A stretch of DNA of 64,000 nucleotides from Megaustenia siamemsis (Eukaryota; Mollusca; Gastropoda; Stylommatophora; Ariophantidae). Positions 11,801 through 27,019 of this stretch are shown here, one piece after another (within the stretch, counting starts at the first letter, position 1; each line of letters begins with the position of its first letter). The stretch is taken from NCBI GenBank assembly GCA_032433765.1, contig JAVIAB010000092.1:33144534-33208533 (forward strand), given 5' to 3'. The notes under the pieces are model-generated. The model ran no database searches. It was not told where the DNA came from and saw only the letters and a program-made list of their open reading frames with translations. Position numbers and translations under genes: made by a program.

Positions 11801-14800
11801 AACTGCTCTTCCTTATGAACATGTCGCACAAAAAACCTTCTATACAACTAATCAAAACAAAAATACTTCATCTTATGCAAGATTAATGATAACATTAAAT
11901 AAAAATTAACACTTACATGTGCTGCTAATGTGTCAAAGGCTCTTTCATAATTTTTGGCTCTTTTCTGAAATTAAATTCATTAATTATTTCTGTGATAATG
12001 TTCACGTCATGCAAGAACCAGACAGAAGTTAATAAATATATTTTACGTGAGTGACAGTATTTAAGACAATTAGAAAACGTTACTAAATACAATTTTGTTT
12101 GCATTAACCTTCGAAAACCAAATACATCAACATTATAAAAAAATATGAATTAAATTTATACAATACAAAAATAATAAAATAAGACAAACAGAACATTCTA
12201 AAAACTATCAAATGAGAAACATATTTACCTCCAAAAGTCTGATGTTATTTCTAATCTCAATCAGCTGTGGTTCCAGCTCCTTAACTCTACTCAGCTGCAA
12301 CTCATAGGCATTTGATTTACTCTTAAGCAAGATTTCCAGCTGGCTGACTCTCCTAGTTTGAAACTCATGGGCATTCTGCCACTCCTCAATTTCCAGGTCA
12401 GTTGCTTCAGAACAGAAACGGGCAAGCAATCACATCACATTTTTGAGTAGTTTAATAGCTCTGGTAGTGAGAGTAAAATAAACACAGGAAAGTGTGAGTC
12501 AATGTTTAGATTCCTTTTTAACATTTGTAGGGCACCTGTACAGTTTGATCAACAGAAGGCTTGCATTCAGTACCAAATATATCAAGTTTATTACAGTCAT
12601 AGGATGGTGTATTTATCAACCATTTGAAAATGCTGAGAAAATTTAGAACAATTGCTACACAAAGATAAAGCTGTTCTTTCATATTAGCACAATGAGCAAC
12701 ATCACTGTAGAACATTGAGCTACAGCATTCTCAAAGGGGAATGAGTATCTGTGAGACACTCCGTGTTCAAGGAAACTGATTCTAGTGACAGTTTACCCAA
12801 TTACATTAATTTCTTAAAATTTATGTTACAATTTTCCACAAAATGCAACCACATTTGCTAAAAATTTGTGAACCATAACAATGTCTCACACTTTTTTAAA
12901 AAATGGTTAACTACTTCTGCAAAAACAAAAGTATGCTGATACAAATATACATATAATCTTCTCCTGTTTAAATATAAAATAATGCTTATAATATTTTAAT
13001 AATAAGATGTTTTTAATAATTTATGTATTATTTTTCAATTACTTACTATTTTTTAGATAAGAGAAATGGCCAAGCAACCAACGTCCTCATCTACAATTAG
13101 GATGAGCAGATGGACATACATTGGACATGTGTTTAGAAGAGACAACAAATGAATTTCAAAACAGGCTCTTCTGTGGGAAACATAAGGATACAGAAAAAGA
13201 GGAAGACCTAAAGAAATATTTAAAAGAACATGTATAAGAGAAGCAAAGTTGGCAGGCATAGACTCACTGGATAAGATCAAACATCTTACCCACAATAGAG
13301 ATGGATGGGGAAAAACAATACAAGCTCTATGTGATGTCTAACAATGTTTAGCTGGAAGGACCAAAATCAAGATTATTTTATTGTGCATTATTTTTCAATT
13401 AATTACTTTTAGTCCTGTAAATTAAACATAATTTCTGCAGAAGTACAGTATGTTTATATATAACATCAAACTGCTATTGAGATGGGAGAAGCACATCTCT
13501 TGTTCAGAGTAAAGTATATAATATTACAAATCTGGTATTAAAAATGCCATGAAAAATATACTAAACATCAAGACAAATAACACCAGAAGCCTTTGAATTG
13601 TGCATTTATAGAAAAAATAGGAATAAATGGATGGAAAGAAAAGGAAACAGATGATGAAGTTGTAAAACAACTAAAAATGAAAAGAAAACTACTAAACACA
13701 ATTCAAATAAGAAAAATGAGATTTTTGGGGCATGTTAAAGACACAGCAGCCTACTAAAAGTAATCTTGGAAGAAAAAATACAAGGTAAAAGAGGCAGACC
13801 AAGACTAACATGGATGAGTAACATCACAATAAGGACATCAGAATGGCGCTCCATGGTAGCCAACCTTCGATGCGGAAGACAGCACTTGATGATGATGAAA
13901 TATCAGATCCAATGTCTAGTCCTTTTGGATAAATGTGAAAATCAGGACCCCCCATGTATACTCTGCACATGTTAAAGAACCCATGACAGTTAAAAATAAA
14001 AAAGAGGTCAAATATGGCCACTGCCAGAGCAAAAATTGGTAAGAGGTAAATATCTACCCAATTACCCTCTCCATTTTCAAGCTCTTCACCGATGCTCTGG
14101 AGGTCATGTATCTGAGTTGAAGGATCTTCAGTGCTTTCACTAGCATGTAGTGCTGCTGCACTGGGGAGAGGATCTGAGCACCATGGAGGTGTCTAATGAC
14201 GTATGAAGATAATCTGTCAACCAAACTAAACTATCAAGAGCTCTTGGGAAAGAAAATAAACTCAGGCTTTTTGAACAAAGACTGTTTTATGATATACTCA
14301 GAATAGAGAGAAGAATGGGGGACCTCGGTAGCCTGGTTGGGAAAACCACCCGACTGTGCTACCAACATTCGGACAACCCGTGTTTGATTCCTGCTGGAAG
14401 CAATGTGAATTGTACTCATGGTTAGGAAAAAAAATACCCCCGCGGTCGACCCAGCCACAGGTAGAAATGGGTACTAGGGTAGTACTCTGGGAAGGTGAGG
14501 AATACCGCCTCACATTGTGAGTTTTGATACTTGAAGCTCCGAACACTTCTGAATATGAGGCTGAGCACATATGGGTGAAAACTTGCACGCTAAGATGCCA
14601 ATTCAAGTCTCATACTTTACTTTTATACTCAGAATAATTTTTGAAGTAAAGACGTTATATAACTGCATATCTTTCCAGTTCTTGCTCTCAGTAACTTGTT
14701 AAATACATTTTCTCAATTCCATAATTGTAATGGCCATATCAGTTTAGTCATAATAAGCATTCACCTATGAATGTTTATACATTTAGTTGTTCTGTTTCAG

Positions 14801-15367
14801 ATTCAGCCTTTGATTAAAAATTTTCTTTCTGTCTTTATTTTAATGCAATCAATTCCAGGAATGATTGATGTTAATTCTAAGAATTTTCTGTTTAATCAAC
14901 ATAATATCTCATCCTGTAATATAATTTCAGTAAACTTTTGTATCTAAATTATTGAAACAATTTATTAACCCTAGATAACGATATCTGTCTGTGAGACAGA
15001 TTTTTATGATACGTTCTTGAAACTTACCAATACTCTTTGTAATTTGGAGAAATAACATTTTCAGTGAACTTTTGCTACAAATCTTCGCATTTACCTACAT
15101 AGAGCCACAGGTATAAGATGTGGCAATTGTTTGTCTGCATAGGCCTGATCTATGGCCCGGAATTCAAATGCATAACGCTATAGTTATTAGACAGTGTTTT
15201 GTTTATTGACATGTCGGCCGTCAGTCTAGCCAGTACGTTTGCTTTTATCTATGTGGTTGCTCATTAACAGTCACATGTTTACAAAGATCTGTTTGATATC
15301 TTGCCAACAGCTGAAGAGAATTTCGCAGTTAGAGGTTATTAAAAAAAAAATGATTGCACTTATGGCC

Positions 15368-15430
<63 letters not shown>

Positions 15431-18400
15431 TCGAACCTGTCTAAGGCGACCATTCACGGGACTTTCAAAAACTGGTCCCATAGGACAGGTGGTCCTGCCT
15501 CACAGGTTTCACATAATAAATAGAGCGATAAAAAAATTTTTATCCTAAGCACTATGAAAACTAACCTGCAAATCAGCGTAATCCATGAGTAGAACATAGT
15601 GCACATGTCGGTCTACAATAGCCACTGGTTGGACACTTTTCATAAAACACGATAGTTAAACACACAAAAATATTTTGTCGAATCACTGATATTCGTCCTT
15701 CCAGCGTTAATGCTTTTGGTTTTACACTTTTGACACTGGCCATTTCCTATATTGTGTGTAACACTTTTAAAATCCACAAAAATAATTCACTGAGATACTG
15801 TACATGTACGTGAATACACTCTAAGCGGGCAATGACTAATTCTTTAGTTAATTCCTGTAATTTATACGGGCCACGCAATGGTCTACTCTGGTCTAGACGG
15901 AACCGCGAAGTGATGTCACTTCACGAATCATAGATCTGCGTCTGCCGTGTTTCTCACACCAGTATTGACTGATAAACGTAACACGTCCCACTGTAATCTG
16001 GGACTCACTAAATACGGGAAAACTTCGACACCTGTGTCGATCGTTTATGGCTCCCAGCGAGACGGAGGAGGACTGGCTGGTCAGTGTATCGTTATCTCGG
16101 TCTATTACCCGCGTGTCGTAAATGGGATAAATAACATTGGCGGCGGTTAATTAGCCTGGTCTCTGGTTGCGTCATACGGTGAGCGCCGTAATCAGTGTTA
16201 GCATATAGTAAAAAACTCGGGGAAATTGTAGACCCGGTCCTATAACCAGGGAAACGCTTTAAACAGGTGGTCCTAAGACCAGGTTCGACTGTATATATAT
16301 ATATATAGTTCTGAAAGAGGCCAAAGCAAAAAGACAGCTAATTCCCAGTATTAGGAAGAAACAATCATAATTTTTTGGCCATGTAATGAGAAGGGAACAG
16401 CTGGAACATATTGTAACAACTTGAAAAATCAAAATCGAGGGATGAAGAGATAGAGGGAAGCAAAGAGAAAAGATACCAGACAGCTTAAGAGAATGGCTTG
16501 GCAGAAGGTCGACAACGGAAACGATAAATAACTGTAGAGATAGAAAGTTGTGGAGAGACATGATCACCTACGCCAGCAGGCACGGTACTTGATGATGATG
16601 ATATATAAAGCAGCTTTTTTTATGCGATACATTAATATTTTTTTTTTTACTAAGCTTACGTGGTGTTGGAAAAAAAAAATCCACCAGCAATGACTTGTCA
16701 AGTGTCATCAGTGGGAATAATTAGGAAGGTATAAGGAGAGAGAAAATGTGTGCATGTGGCAAACTGTTTAATTCCAATAATTTTTATTTTGAGAGCGTCA
16801 ATTTTGTGAAGGTATTGTAATCCATGGTTAAAGAAATAAAGATATTGGATAAGAACATTTTATATATGACAACTGAAAGTAGCAGAGAACGAAAGATGAC
16901 AAGCTGAAATGTGGAAATGGATGAGTTAATGCACCTTACTTAGCCATTGGCCAGGAAAAAGAATTCGACAGAGTAAACAGAACAACTGTGGGAGATCCTA
17001 ACAACATATAGAGTAAGCCAACATCTAGCCAACCTTATTAAAAGTCTCTACATCAAAAGCAGCAGGCTACACAGACCATTTCGAAGTTAGATCAGGTGTA
17101 AGACATTGTGCGTACTATCCCCCTACTGTTTATTACATACATGGACCATATATGCAAGCTAGCCAGCCCATCAGAGACAGAGGAGATCAACGAGCCTCTA
17201 TTTGCAGATGATCAGGCACTAATACATGAAACAATAGAAGACCTACAAGAACACTTAAACAAACTCAACATCTCAGACACAAAATACAACATGAAAATCA
17301 ACATCAGAAAAACAGAAGTCATGAATATCGCCAAAAATAAACAGAACATTAACATAACTATAGAAGGCAGACAACTAAAACAAGTAGAGGAATTCAAATA
17401 CCTAGGAAGTCTAATGACAAACGATAATTCTCAAACAGCAGAGATAGAATCAAGATGCAACAAAGCTTATAAAATCATTGGACAGTTATCACCAAGTGTG
17501 TCCAACAAGGAAATAACTCTATAGAGGCAAAACGGACACTGTACAATACAATCTTCATCCCAACGTTGTACTACCAATGCCAGACCTGGATCCTAGATGC
17601 AAAAACAATAAGAAAAATAACCTCTACAGAGATGAAATGTGTTAGACGAATGACAGGAAACAGTCTGAGAGATAAGATCAGAAATGAAGAACTGAGAAAA
17701 AAGCTAGGAATAGCCCCCGCCATAGAATATATAAGGAAACAACAGATAAAATGGTTTGGCCATGTGACAAGGCAGAAAGAACAATACACAACACAACGAG
17801 CCTTCAACAAACGTTGTGAGAACACCAGACCCAAGGGTCGACCACGAAAAAGATGGGTCGATGGAATATTAGAAGCACTAGGAAACATAACAGCAGCAAA
17901 GGCGAACAGAAGAGCAAAGAGACGGCAAATTATATCTCCCCTCGACGCTGAAAGGCAGATGAGGAAGGAAAGAAGAAGAAGACTTACCCATTATGATACC
18001 TAAACTGATGCCCATGGTGAGGATTGCCACAAGTACCACAATAATGTTCAAAACTGTGCTCAAGTGGTTATTGGGTCTGTGGATGTAGTTTCGGGGCACA
18101 TCTCCAGCCACTAGAGGCAGATCTCCAATATCGGCAAAGACTGAGAGGTCGCCAACATCGTTCTGTGCTGACAACGATCCTGTCTCACTCTGCTCACTCT
18201 CAATGCGATCATCAATGCCCTCTTCAGTTGAAGACTCCGTATCATCATCTCTGTCTTGGTCAACAACCTCCATGGAAATTTCATTTTGAGGAATATTATC
18301 ATTTCTCTCTGTGGATAAAAAAAAAGTATAAAGTGAACAAACAACTCTTTCTTTTACATGAAAATGACAACAAAAATATATGTTAAAACATACTAACAGA

Positions 18401-21400
18401 AGCCAGATAAGGGCAAAAAAATATGTCAAACAGACTAAAAGACATGAGGACAATAAAAAATATAATGTTAAAACATACTAAAAGCATTCATGAATCTTCA
18501 AAATTTGAAGTGCTGATATGATGAATTCACAACATTTCTACATTTATCTTCCTTTTGTGCCATAAAAAAAGGGCCTGCCATGTAATACTCTCACTTGGTT
18601 TTCACAGTGTGTGTACTATGCAGTGCCATCATCTTCATTGTATCTCTTTATCCACTGGTATTTGACTGGCACTTTTTCACAATTCTATGTTAGTGATTCT
18701 ATCCTACCATTTCCATCTTTTTATTCTGCGTAAACATCCATTAATGAAGGTCTGTATCTTCATGATTGTCATTTTTGTTGTTCTTCATGTTTCACAACCA
18801 TCAAATAGGACTGACTTAATATTGGAGTTGAAAATTTTTAATTTTGTATTTAACCTCATTTCTCTGGATTTCCACGTTTCCTAGTGCAATGAATGTTCCT
18901 CTTGTTTTTTGTATTCTTACTTTGGTATCATTCTCTGTTCCTCCTTTATCTATATTACTGCCCAGATATATGTAAGATTGTATGTCTAGTAGAGGTATTT
19001 CTCCTATTATTATTTGGTTATTGCCAACTCCATTAATTCTTATAATTTTGGTCTTATCTCTATTTATTTTCAGTCCCGGCTGTTGTGATCTCTCATCAGG
19101 TATGCTCATATTAAATTTGGCTGCTGCTCAGACAAAATTGTCAGTAAAAACCTAGCCTCACTGTGAATCTCAGGTCACGCTATGGAGTTCATGACCGTGT
19201 GTCAAGATACTCCTCAGATTTCCTAGAGATTCCTGAAGGGGATATTGGAGCACCAATGGAATCATCTGGTGTGCTGTGATGACCCTAACAATAACAGAAA
19301 TATTGATTCTTCATCCAAATCTCTCAGGCCATTAGATCTTGTAACATGTCTGTACAAGCACAATCACTTTTTCTTTACCAATGTTCTTCTTTTTCTAATA
19401 TGATTCATTCAGACTGGGGTTCTGGATTCTCCTATGAAGTCTGCTGCCTATTTCAGTCATATCATATGGTTTCTCCTCCAAGGTAGTAGGCTTGGACCAT
19501 GTTTCTTTCTAAAGTCTGTGAGCTGGGTCTGGATGCAGTCTTGTAGAATGTAGTTTGCTGTTATATCTGCTAGGTTGCAGTGGTACAGACTGGTGATACC
19601 CATCTTGAGTTTGGAGTACGTGTGAGTCTCACTGTGTTATGACCTGTATGGATGTGGAGTTAATAATATTCACCCCCTAAATTGTGTTTTCGGTGGATGT
19701 TTTCACTTTGAATGGTACTGTCCTTTGATAATGGATTTAATGTCTTCATAGCTGTCTAAATGACATTCTTGTGGCAGCTTCCCTTCTTCTTAGGCAAGTT
19801 TATCAGCTTTATTGGACATCAGCCTCTGGACAAGAAGGTTCAGTGTTGGAATTTTTCACTTCAAATCCGTGATTTCCTCGTAACTTTACCCTCCCCTCAT
19901 CTTTAGGTGATAACATCCAATATTACAAAAAGGGAGCTCTTAAAAAACATCAGAAAGAAACAATCAACATTTTTACAGCACATCATGAGAAGTGGAAAAT
20001 TTGAATACTTGGTTACAACAGGAAAATTACAGGGAAAGAGAAATTGCAGATGACAAAGAAAGAAAATACTGGATAGCTTGGTGTCATGGCATGGAAAATC
20101 AGTCAACAACAGAACTGATACGATGCACTGTAGATAGAAAATTGTGGAAGGACTTGATCGCCTATGCCAATCATTATGGTACATGATGATGGTGATCCAA
20201 TATCTAGCTCTTTTGGATAACATCAAAAGAAACAGGAGGTCAAGTCTCCACTCATGCACATTAAAGAACTCTTGGAGGTTAAAAGATTAAATAGTATCAC
20301 CAGTGAGTTGGATAACCAGTTCTGTTGCTGCTTTCAGGGCTTCGGTTTCAACCTTATAATTGCTCAAGAATTGTTCTGTGCCTATAGCACTAGTTAACTC
20401 TTCCTAAGTACTGAAAATGATAACCCCTCTCCCTCTTTTATTGCTGGTGGTATTTGTAGCAGAACCATCTGTCTACACACTAAATCAAGAGTAATGTTGG
20501 TAGTTCTCCTCGATTTACTTTTCTGCAAGTCCAAAATGACAGGCCACCTACAAGAGAAAAAACTAAACAAAGCTTGAGCAGATAGTGCTCATAAACTTGA
20601 GATGACAGATCATCTAAGGGCAGAATCCCCTATAGAAATGACAATCTGCTGCCTTGCAGGAAAATTGGGAACAATGAAAGGCAAATCTGAACAAACTTCT
20701 GGTGGAAATCAGATGCACTGAGTTGTAAGATGCCAAATGTGGTACAGCAAACTAATAAGTTGCAAGTTACTGGCATTGTCTCATGTCACTCCAACAATCG
20801 CAGCCGGTTCGCCCTTGAGAATCGCCTTATTGCCCAGTTGGGTTCGCTGTCCCTCCAAGGTATGAACATATCACTCTCATACACATAGGACACCCACTAC
20901 ATATATCATACCCCCATGCGCATCTGAACCTATACATGTGGATATATTTATCTGCACATGTATTGGCACATTTGGGCTCCTTTGGGTTTTTCTTTTGTGG
21001 GCCTTGTGGCAATATATATGCTGATTTATGCTTGTACGCATGCATTGTTACATACACATTTTTACACATCGGTTTGGGGTGCACACACAGAGTTAGATTT
21101 GCATAGTTTTTACATATCCTGTACCCACCTCCCCATATTTTTAGAGCCCTTCCTTTCCGTCTTCTCACTTGACAGCCTGGTCAGTGAGATTTATAGTTGG
21201 TCATCCTGCCGTATCAATTTAGTTCATTTGAAGACTGACCACCCTCAGGAACACAGGGAAGTGACCTCTTTTTTTATTTTCCTCTCTTGAGTATCTAGCA
21301 TATTATCGCCATGTAGTTAGATTTGTTAATATATCCTTATATATATTTTTTTTGTGTTTGTTGTTCGTCCAGATGAAGGCTTACTTGGCCGAAACGTCGA

Positions 21401-24400
21401 CTTTTGTTTCGTCCATTACCACGTAAAGCTGTCACCTTACCACTTTTTTCTTCTTTTTATAGTATTGCTACAGCAAACTAATATGTACACAATATTTACT
21501 AGTATGAAAAGTGCTTTGTGTTGATCTGTTATTAATGATAATTTTCTGAACTTTCGTGTTTTGTAGCATGGTTTACACAGATTTGTTCCCCAGAAGTTAC
21601 TGTGTAGAAAATACAATGTACATAATAAACCAGACCATCACAACATTTATTAAGCATGGCCTCAGAAAAAATGTTATTTGGAAAGAAAGATAACATGGAA
21701 TAATGAAAGAAAAAAATGTAAAACGTTCAAATATTCATATCAAATCTCTCTCTCTCTCTGCGATCAAGACTCAATCAGAGTAGGATTCCAGACTTTCTCA
21801 TGAAGTCAGCTGTCTGTTTAAGCGAATCGATTGCTATGGTTTCTCTTACAGGGAGGTGGGCGTGGACCACATTGCTCTTCTCAGGTCTGTGTACTGGGGG
21901 CAATCCTGTAGAACATGTTGTTGTTTCTCTTGTTGTTTTCCAGCTTTCACACGCATACGTAAGGGTTGATAGTACATTTGATTTGAACAGTCTAAGTTTT
22001 GTGTTTGTGCTGATGAGTTTTGATTTCCACAACTTTTCAAGTAATAACTACATTACCATTATTTCTCATGAAATTGAAGCTAGGACCAATAGAAGAACCA
22101 GTTCTAAACAATTTCAGAGGAATAGCAACTCTTTCTCCATTGTTTTGATGCTGGCCAACATAGCCATCAATATTTTCTGTATCCAAGCGAACAAAATCAG
22201 AATCTGCAGACAAATTTAAGGAACATTTTAAAATACCAATTGAGTGCATATTCTACAAAATAAACTGATGCTGATGAACTTTAAACAATAACACTAACTT
22301 TATTGTTTTAGGATATATTCTATCTATATAAAGAAAGCCTAGCAAAAATTGTTAAAAGATGAAAATCTCCCCAATTATCCTCTTCATTCTCAAGGTCTTC
22401 ACTGGTAGAGTTCAATGATCTTAGTTGAAATTATCTTTGTGCTTATACTAGTGTGTGACAGCAGTGTTTTATGCTGGTGCCCTATGGAATTGTCCAATGT
22501 GCAATGAAGATGCTCTGTCGACTAAGCTGAACTAAATTTATGATTTCTAAAATGTTGATTATTTTGAGATGCTTTACTTTGTCTTAATCAGTATTAAGAG
22601 CTTATTAATCCTAGGTTACGATACCGGCATAAAAATTACGGCATCAAAACACAAATTCATCCAAATTTGATAGTTTGCTGATTGTGATCAAACATACCAC
22701 TCCCTTCCCACCTCCATGTACTTTCCTAATTACTACTTCTGGTGAGCCTTGAAGTGTTGAATAACTAATGTTTGAACACTGCAAACTGTCAAATTTGGAA
22801 GAATTTGTGTTTTGATGTGGTATTTTTTACTATGGTATCATAATCTATGTTTAAGGATTAAAGAAAAGAATAATTTGGTCCACCTACCAGCATCACTATC
22901 ACTTTTACTGGAGTGGCTACTTTCTGCAACACCTTCATCCGAAATTTGTGAAATATTTGCCTCTTCAAAACTAACAGGAGCTGGGATTTGTTGATCATTT
23001 GCATCAGTAGTCCCCAGTGCATCTGCAAGCTGAATCTCCTCACTGTATTTATTGCATCAAATGATAAAAAGTACACAGAGTTACAGTGATTCACATAGCA
23101 CATACTATTATTATATACAAAACAAGCAAGATTTTTTTTCATGAGCCAAGAAACAGTTTGACAACTTTTCATACTATTCAAGAGGTAATAATGTGTCAAA
23201 GCAGACAAAATAAAATCACTATTAATCATTAGCTCGATCACAACCTAGGATATGGTATATAAAAAATACACGCTTTGCCATATTGCAATAGGGCTTTCAT
23301 ACAGCCTAAACACCAGAATCAATATTTAAAATAAAATTAAGGTACAAGTAAGTAGTTTTTCAAAGAGAACATATCTAAGTCCTTCCAATTTAAAAAATAA
23401 AAGTAATTAAAAAGATATAAATATTTTTCATACCTTTCTAATAAAGATTTCATAGAACAAGCACTGCTGTCAACCTCTTTTGCTTCATCTCCCTTTGATT
23501 CCTCTAGTTCAAAGCTCAAAGAAATTTGATGCAGATTCTCACTGGCAGCCAAGGAATTGAGTTCTTTGTTGTGATCAGTTTCAACTTGAAGCAGGCAATC
23601 AGCTGTTACTGTTCCATTATTTATTTCTTCTCGTTGCTGATCAAAATCAGTTCCACAGAATGCTGTGAGCATTTCACAGGCTGGAGCAGACTCAGATTCG
23701 GGGAAAGTTTGCACAGTAATACCATCTCCAAGACAATTTTCCATTTGTTCTTGAAATACATGGTTAGTGTTGTCAGATATTAAATCCTGATTGATTAAGT
23801 TATCTGAAAGAGTTGAGTCTGTCTGAGCAAGACTGGCACTGCTGATCTCAGCTTCAGTTTCATGAAAGTCTGAATCCAATGAAGCTTCTTGGAGATCAAA
23901 AGTCTTCTGAATTATTTCATCCGATTCAGTTTTTGAAGTCCCAGCTATGTCCTCAAGACTGAAATTAATTTCTTCAGAGGTTGCATCAGTACTTGGTGAA
24001 TTTTCTGTCACCCCTACATCAGCTAAATGAGAAATAAAATATTAGAATTTACTTTTATTTTTATGCTTTAAAAACCAATATGCAAACTATGTTTTAAAAA
24101 CTAAAATAATCACAGAGTAAGTTACTTTTATTACAGGACATTTGTATCAAAAACAATAATGATGATTAACAGACTAACAAAAATTAATGCATCAGACAAA
24201 ATTATTTAACCCTTTATTACAATTCCTATCTGTAACTATCCTAGTTACGATACCATAGTAAAAATTACAACCACTTAAATGTAACATTAGATGCTCTAAA
24301 AATAGTAATTTCTCTGAACTTTTGACACACTCCTGTTTGTTCACACTAGGCAAAACAAGGGGACTCGGAAATCCTGGTTTAGTTTATTTATGACCTGAGT

Positions 24401-24810
24401 TTCACCTCATGGACCAGATGTGTTATAATGTTTATATGTCCGGTCACTGTAAGTCAGTCAATATGTTTGGCTGCCTCATAGCATTTATCGCTGTGTTTTC
24501 CTAGTTAAAAAGGTTGTTTGATGTCTGCGATTAACAGGAAATTTCCCTGGTCACAGCATAAAAAAAAACAAAAACAACCAATTGGTGATATTTTTTCTGT
24601 CGCAAAAATGAAGTATCTCAGGGGTCATCAGAAGTAGTAATTAGGAAGGTACACAGAGGGTAGTAATGTTTGACCACGGGAAAAATGTCAAATTTTGAAG
24701 AATTTGTGTTATGATGCGGTAATTCTTATGGCAGTATTGTAGTCTAGGATTAAAAATCAACGTAAACTAAAAACAGTTTAATTAGGTTTCTTCCATGAGA
24801 TATAATTTTT

Positions 24811-24875
<65 letters not shown>

Positions 24876-26280
24876 GGTGTTTTTAAAGTCGCAGTGCAGT
24901 GAATTTCTACTCTCGGAAGAAAAAACGTCACCAGAAATGCGGTTAACTAATGCGTCACACAAATTGTAAAATAAATGGTATTATTCAAATATACTTGACT
25001 GCTATCGGCGAGCTTATAATGGGTAATGTTGGTATTAACACAATAAAGTTGTGCCTAAAGCATATGTTGAAAATGTCCACCACGGGCCTCAAGACATGTC
25101 GTGATTCGTCTTTCCATATTTGCGAAAACCTTCAGAATAATGTCTGGTGATATTTGTTTAATCTTGTCTACTATTTCAGTCTTTAGGTCATTAATTGTCT
25201 GCGGATTATTTTCATAAACTTTCCCCTTCAATGCCCCCCACAGATAATAATCTGGGGGTGTTAGATCTGGTGAACGAGCAGGCCAGATTCCACGTGAAAT
25301 AATGCGATTTGCAAATATGCTTTCTAAATAATTGAGTGTTGTTGTGGCTGTGTGTGCTGTTGCCCCATCCTGCTGAAACTAGGATTCCATAATTTCCCGT
25401 TCTGTAAGGTGTGCTATGAACGGTTCCAGAATTAAAGTACGGTAACGTTCTGCATTTATTGTTTCATTAAAAAATATAGGTCCTATTATCCGCATACGAC
25501 TTATAGCGCACCACACTCCGACTTTTTGATCGTAAAGCGGCACTTGATGAAATTCATGGGGGTTTTCACTGCTCCACAGCCGATTGTTCTGACTGTTCAC
25601 ATAACCGGATAAATGAAACCAGGCCTCATCAGTGAAAAAAGTGACGTCAAGGATGGCAGCGCCATGTTCATAAATAAAATTCTGAAACCACATGCAGTAG
25701 TTTAAACGGGATTCATAGTCTCTTTCTTGGAGTTGAGACACTTCAGTTAATTTGTATGGACGATAGTGTAGTTCACTTCTTAAAACCTTGTGAACAGAAC
25801 TCTTAGATATTTGCACCTGTTGAGACAAGTGGTTTAAAGATGCATTTGGACTCATTGTAATTCTGTCTTGGAGTTCCATAATTTGGTCTTATGAAATTGA
25901 AGGTCTTCCAGATCGGTATGCATCTACCACACTACCGGTTTCACGAAACTTTTTGATCAATTTTGTAACAGAATTTCGGTGAGGGGCTTGTGAGTCTGGA
26001 AATTTCCTCACGAATTGTCTAATGACCTCATCCGTATATTTACCGCCATTACGAAAGATATGCTCAACCAGAAATACCCTGTTTTCAATCGTCAACACCA
26101 TTTCCTTCAAGCAATGAGACAGTGAAAGTAGCGTAGTGCCCGTCCTTTACGTAAATAAAACCTTAAAGGAAGCAGCGGTTTGTTCATAAATGTGGTTTAC
26201 AAAATTGTGGTACGTAGATGATGATTACGTCATTTACTGAATATTAGAAAAATTCACTGCACTGCGACTTTATAAACACC

Positions 26281-26349
<69 letters not shown>

Positions 26350-26933
26350 CAGCAATGTCTTTCAGAAGCCTTGAAAAGTTGTGGAAATCAAAATTCATCA
26401 GCACAAACACAAAACTCAGACTATTCAAATCAAATGTACTATCAACCCTTACGTATGCGTGTGAAAGCTGGAAAACAACAAGAGATATAGAAACAAAGTT
26501 GAACGCATTCAAAAATAAATGTCTAAGGAAAATACTTGGTATAACGTGGAACGAATTCAAAACAAACGAGGAAATTAGAGAAATCGCCAATCAACCACTA
26601 ATATCTTCAGTAATAAAGAAAAGACAATGGTCATATGTTGGACATGTGATGAGAATAGATAATAACCGAATAGCAAAGCAAGCCCTCATATGGGAAACAA
26701 CAGGTAAGAGGAAGACCCAGAGAGACACTGAGAGGAACATTGATGAGAGAGGCAAGAGCAGCAGGATTCGGCTCCCTCAATGAGATAGAGCTGTTTGCAC
26801 AGAACAGAGACAAATGGCAAGATTTGATAAAATATCTTTAAAAGAATTGAAAACTGCTAGAACAAAAATTCAGATAAGAGAAGGAGTATCTTGGTCTATG
26901 CCCTATGGGCCGGCTACGGCTCGAAAGGTCAAT

Positions 26934-27019
<86 letters not shown>

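Noticed and set aside
15239..15548. Poly-Ile/Tyr open frames, also at 26270-26590, 26814-27090 and 41369-41614
   Set aside because: They read through (AT)n microsatellites.
20827..21290. Overlapping frames on both strands of about 110 residues
   Set aside because: No recognisable domain; the stretch ends in a Penelope-type tail and is probably decayed retroelement.
25889..26110. Separate small gene of 73 residues
   Set aside because: It is in frame with the downstream transposase part; a single TAA separates them, so they are one broken transposase.
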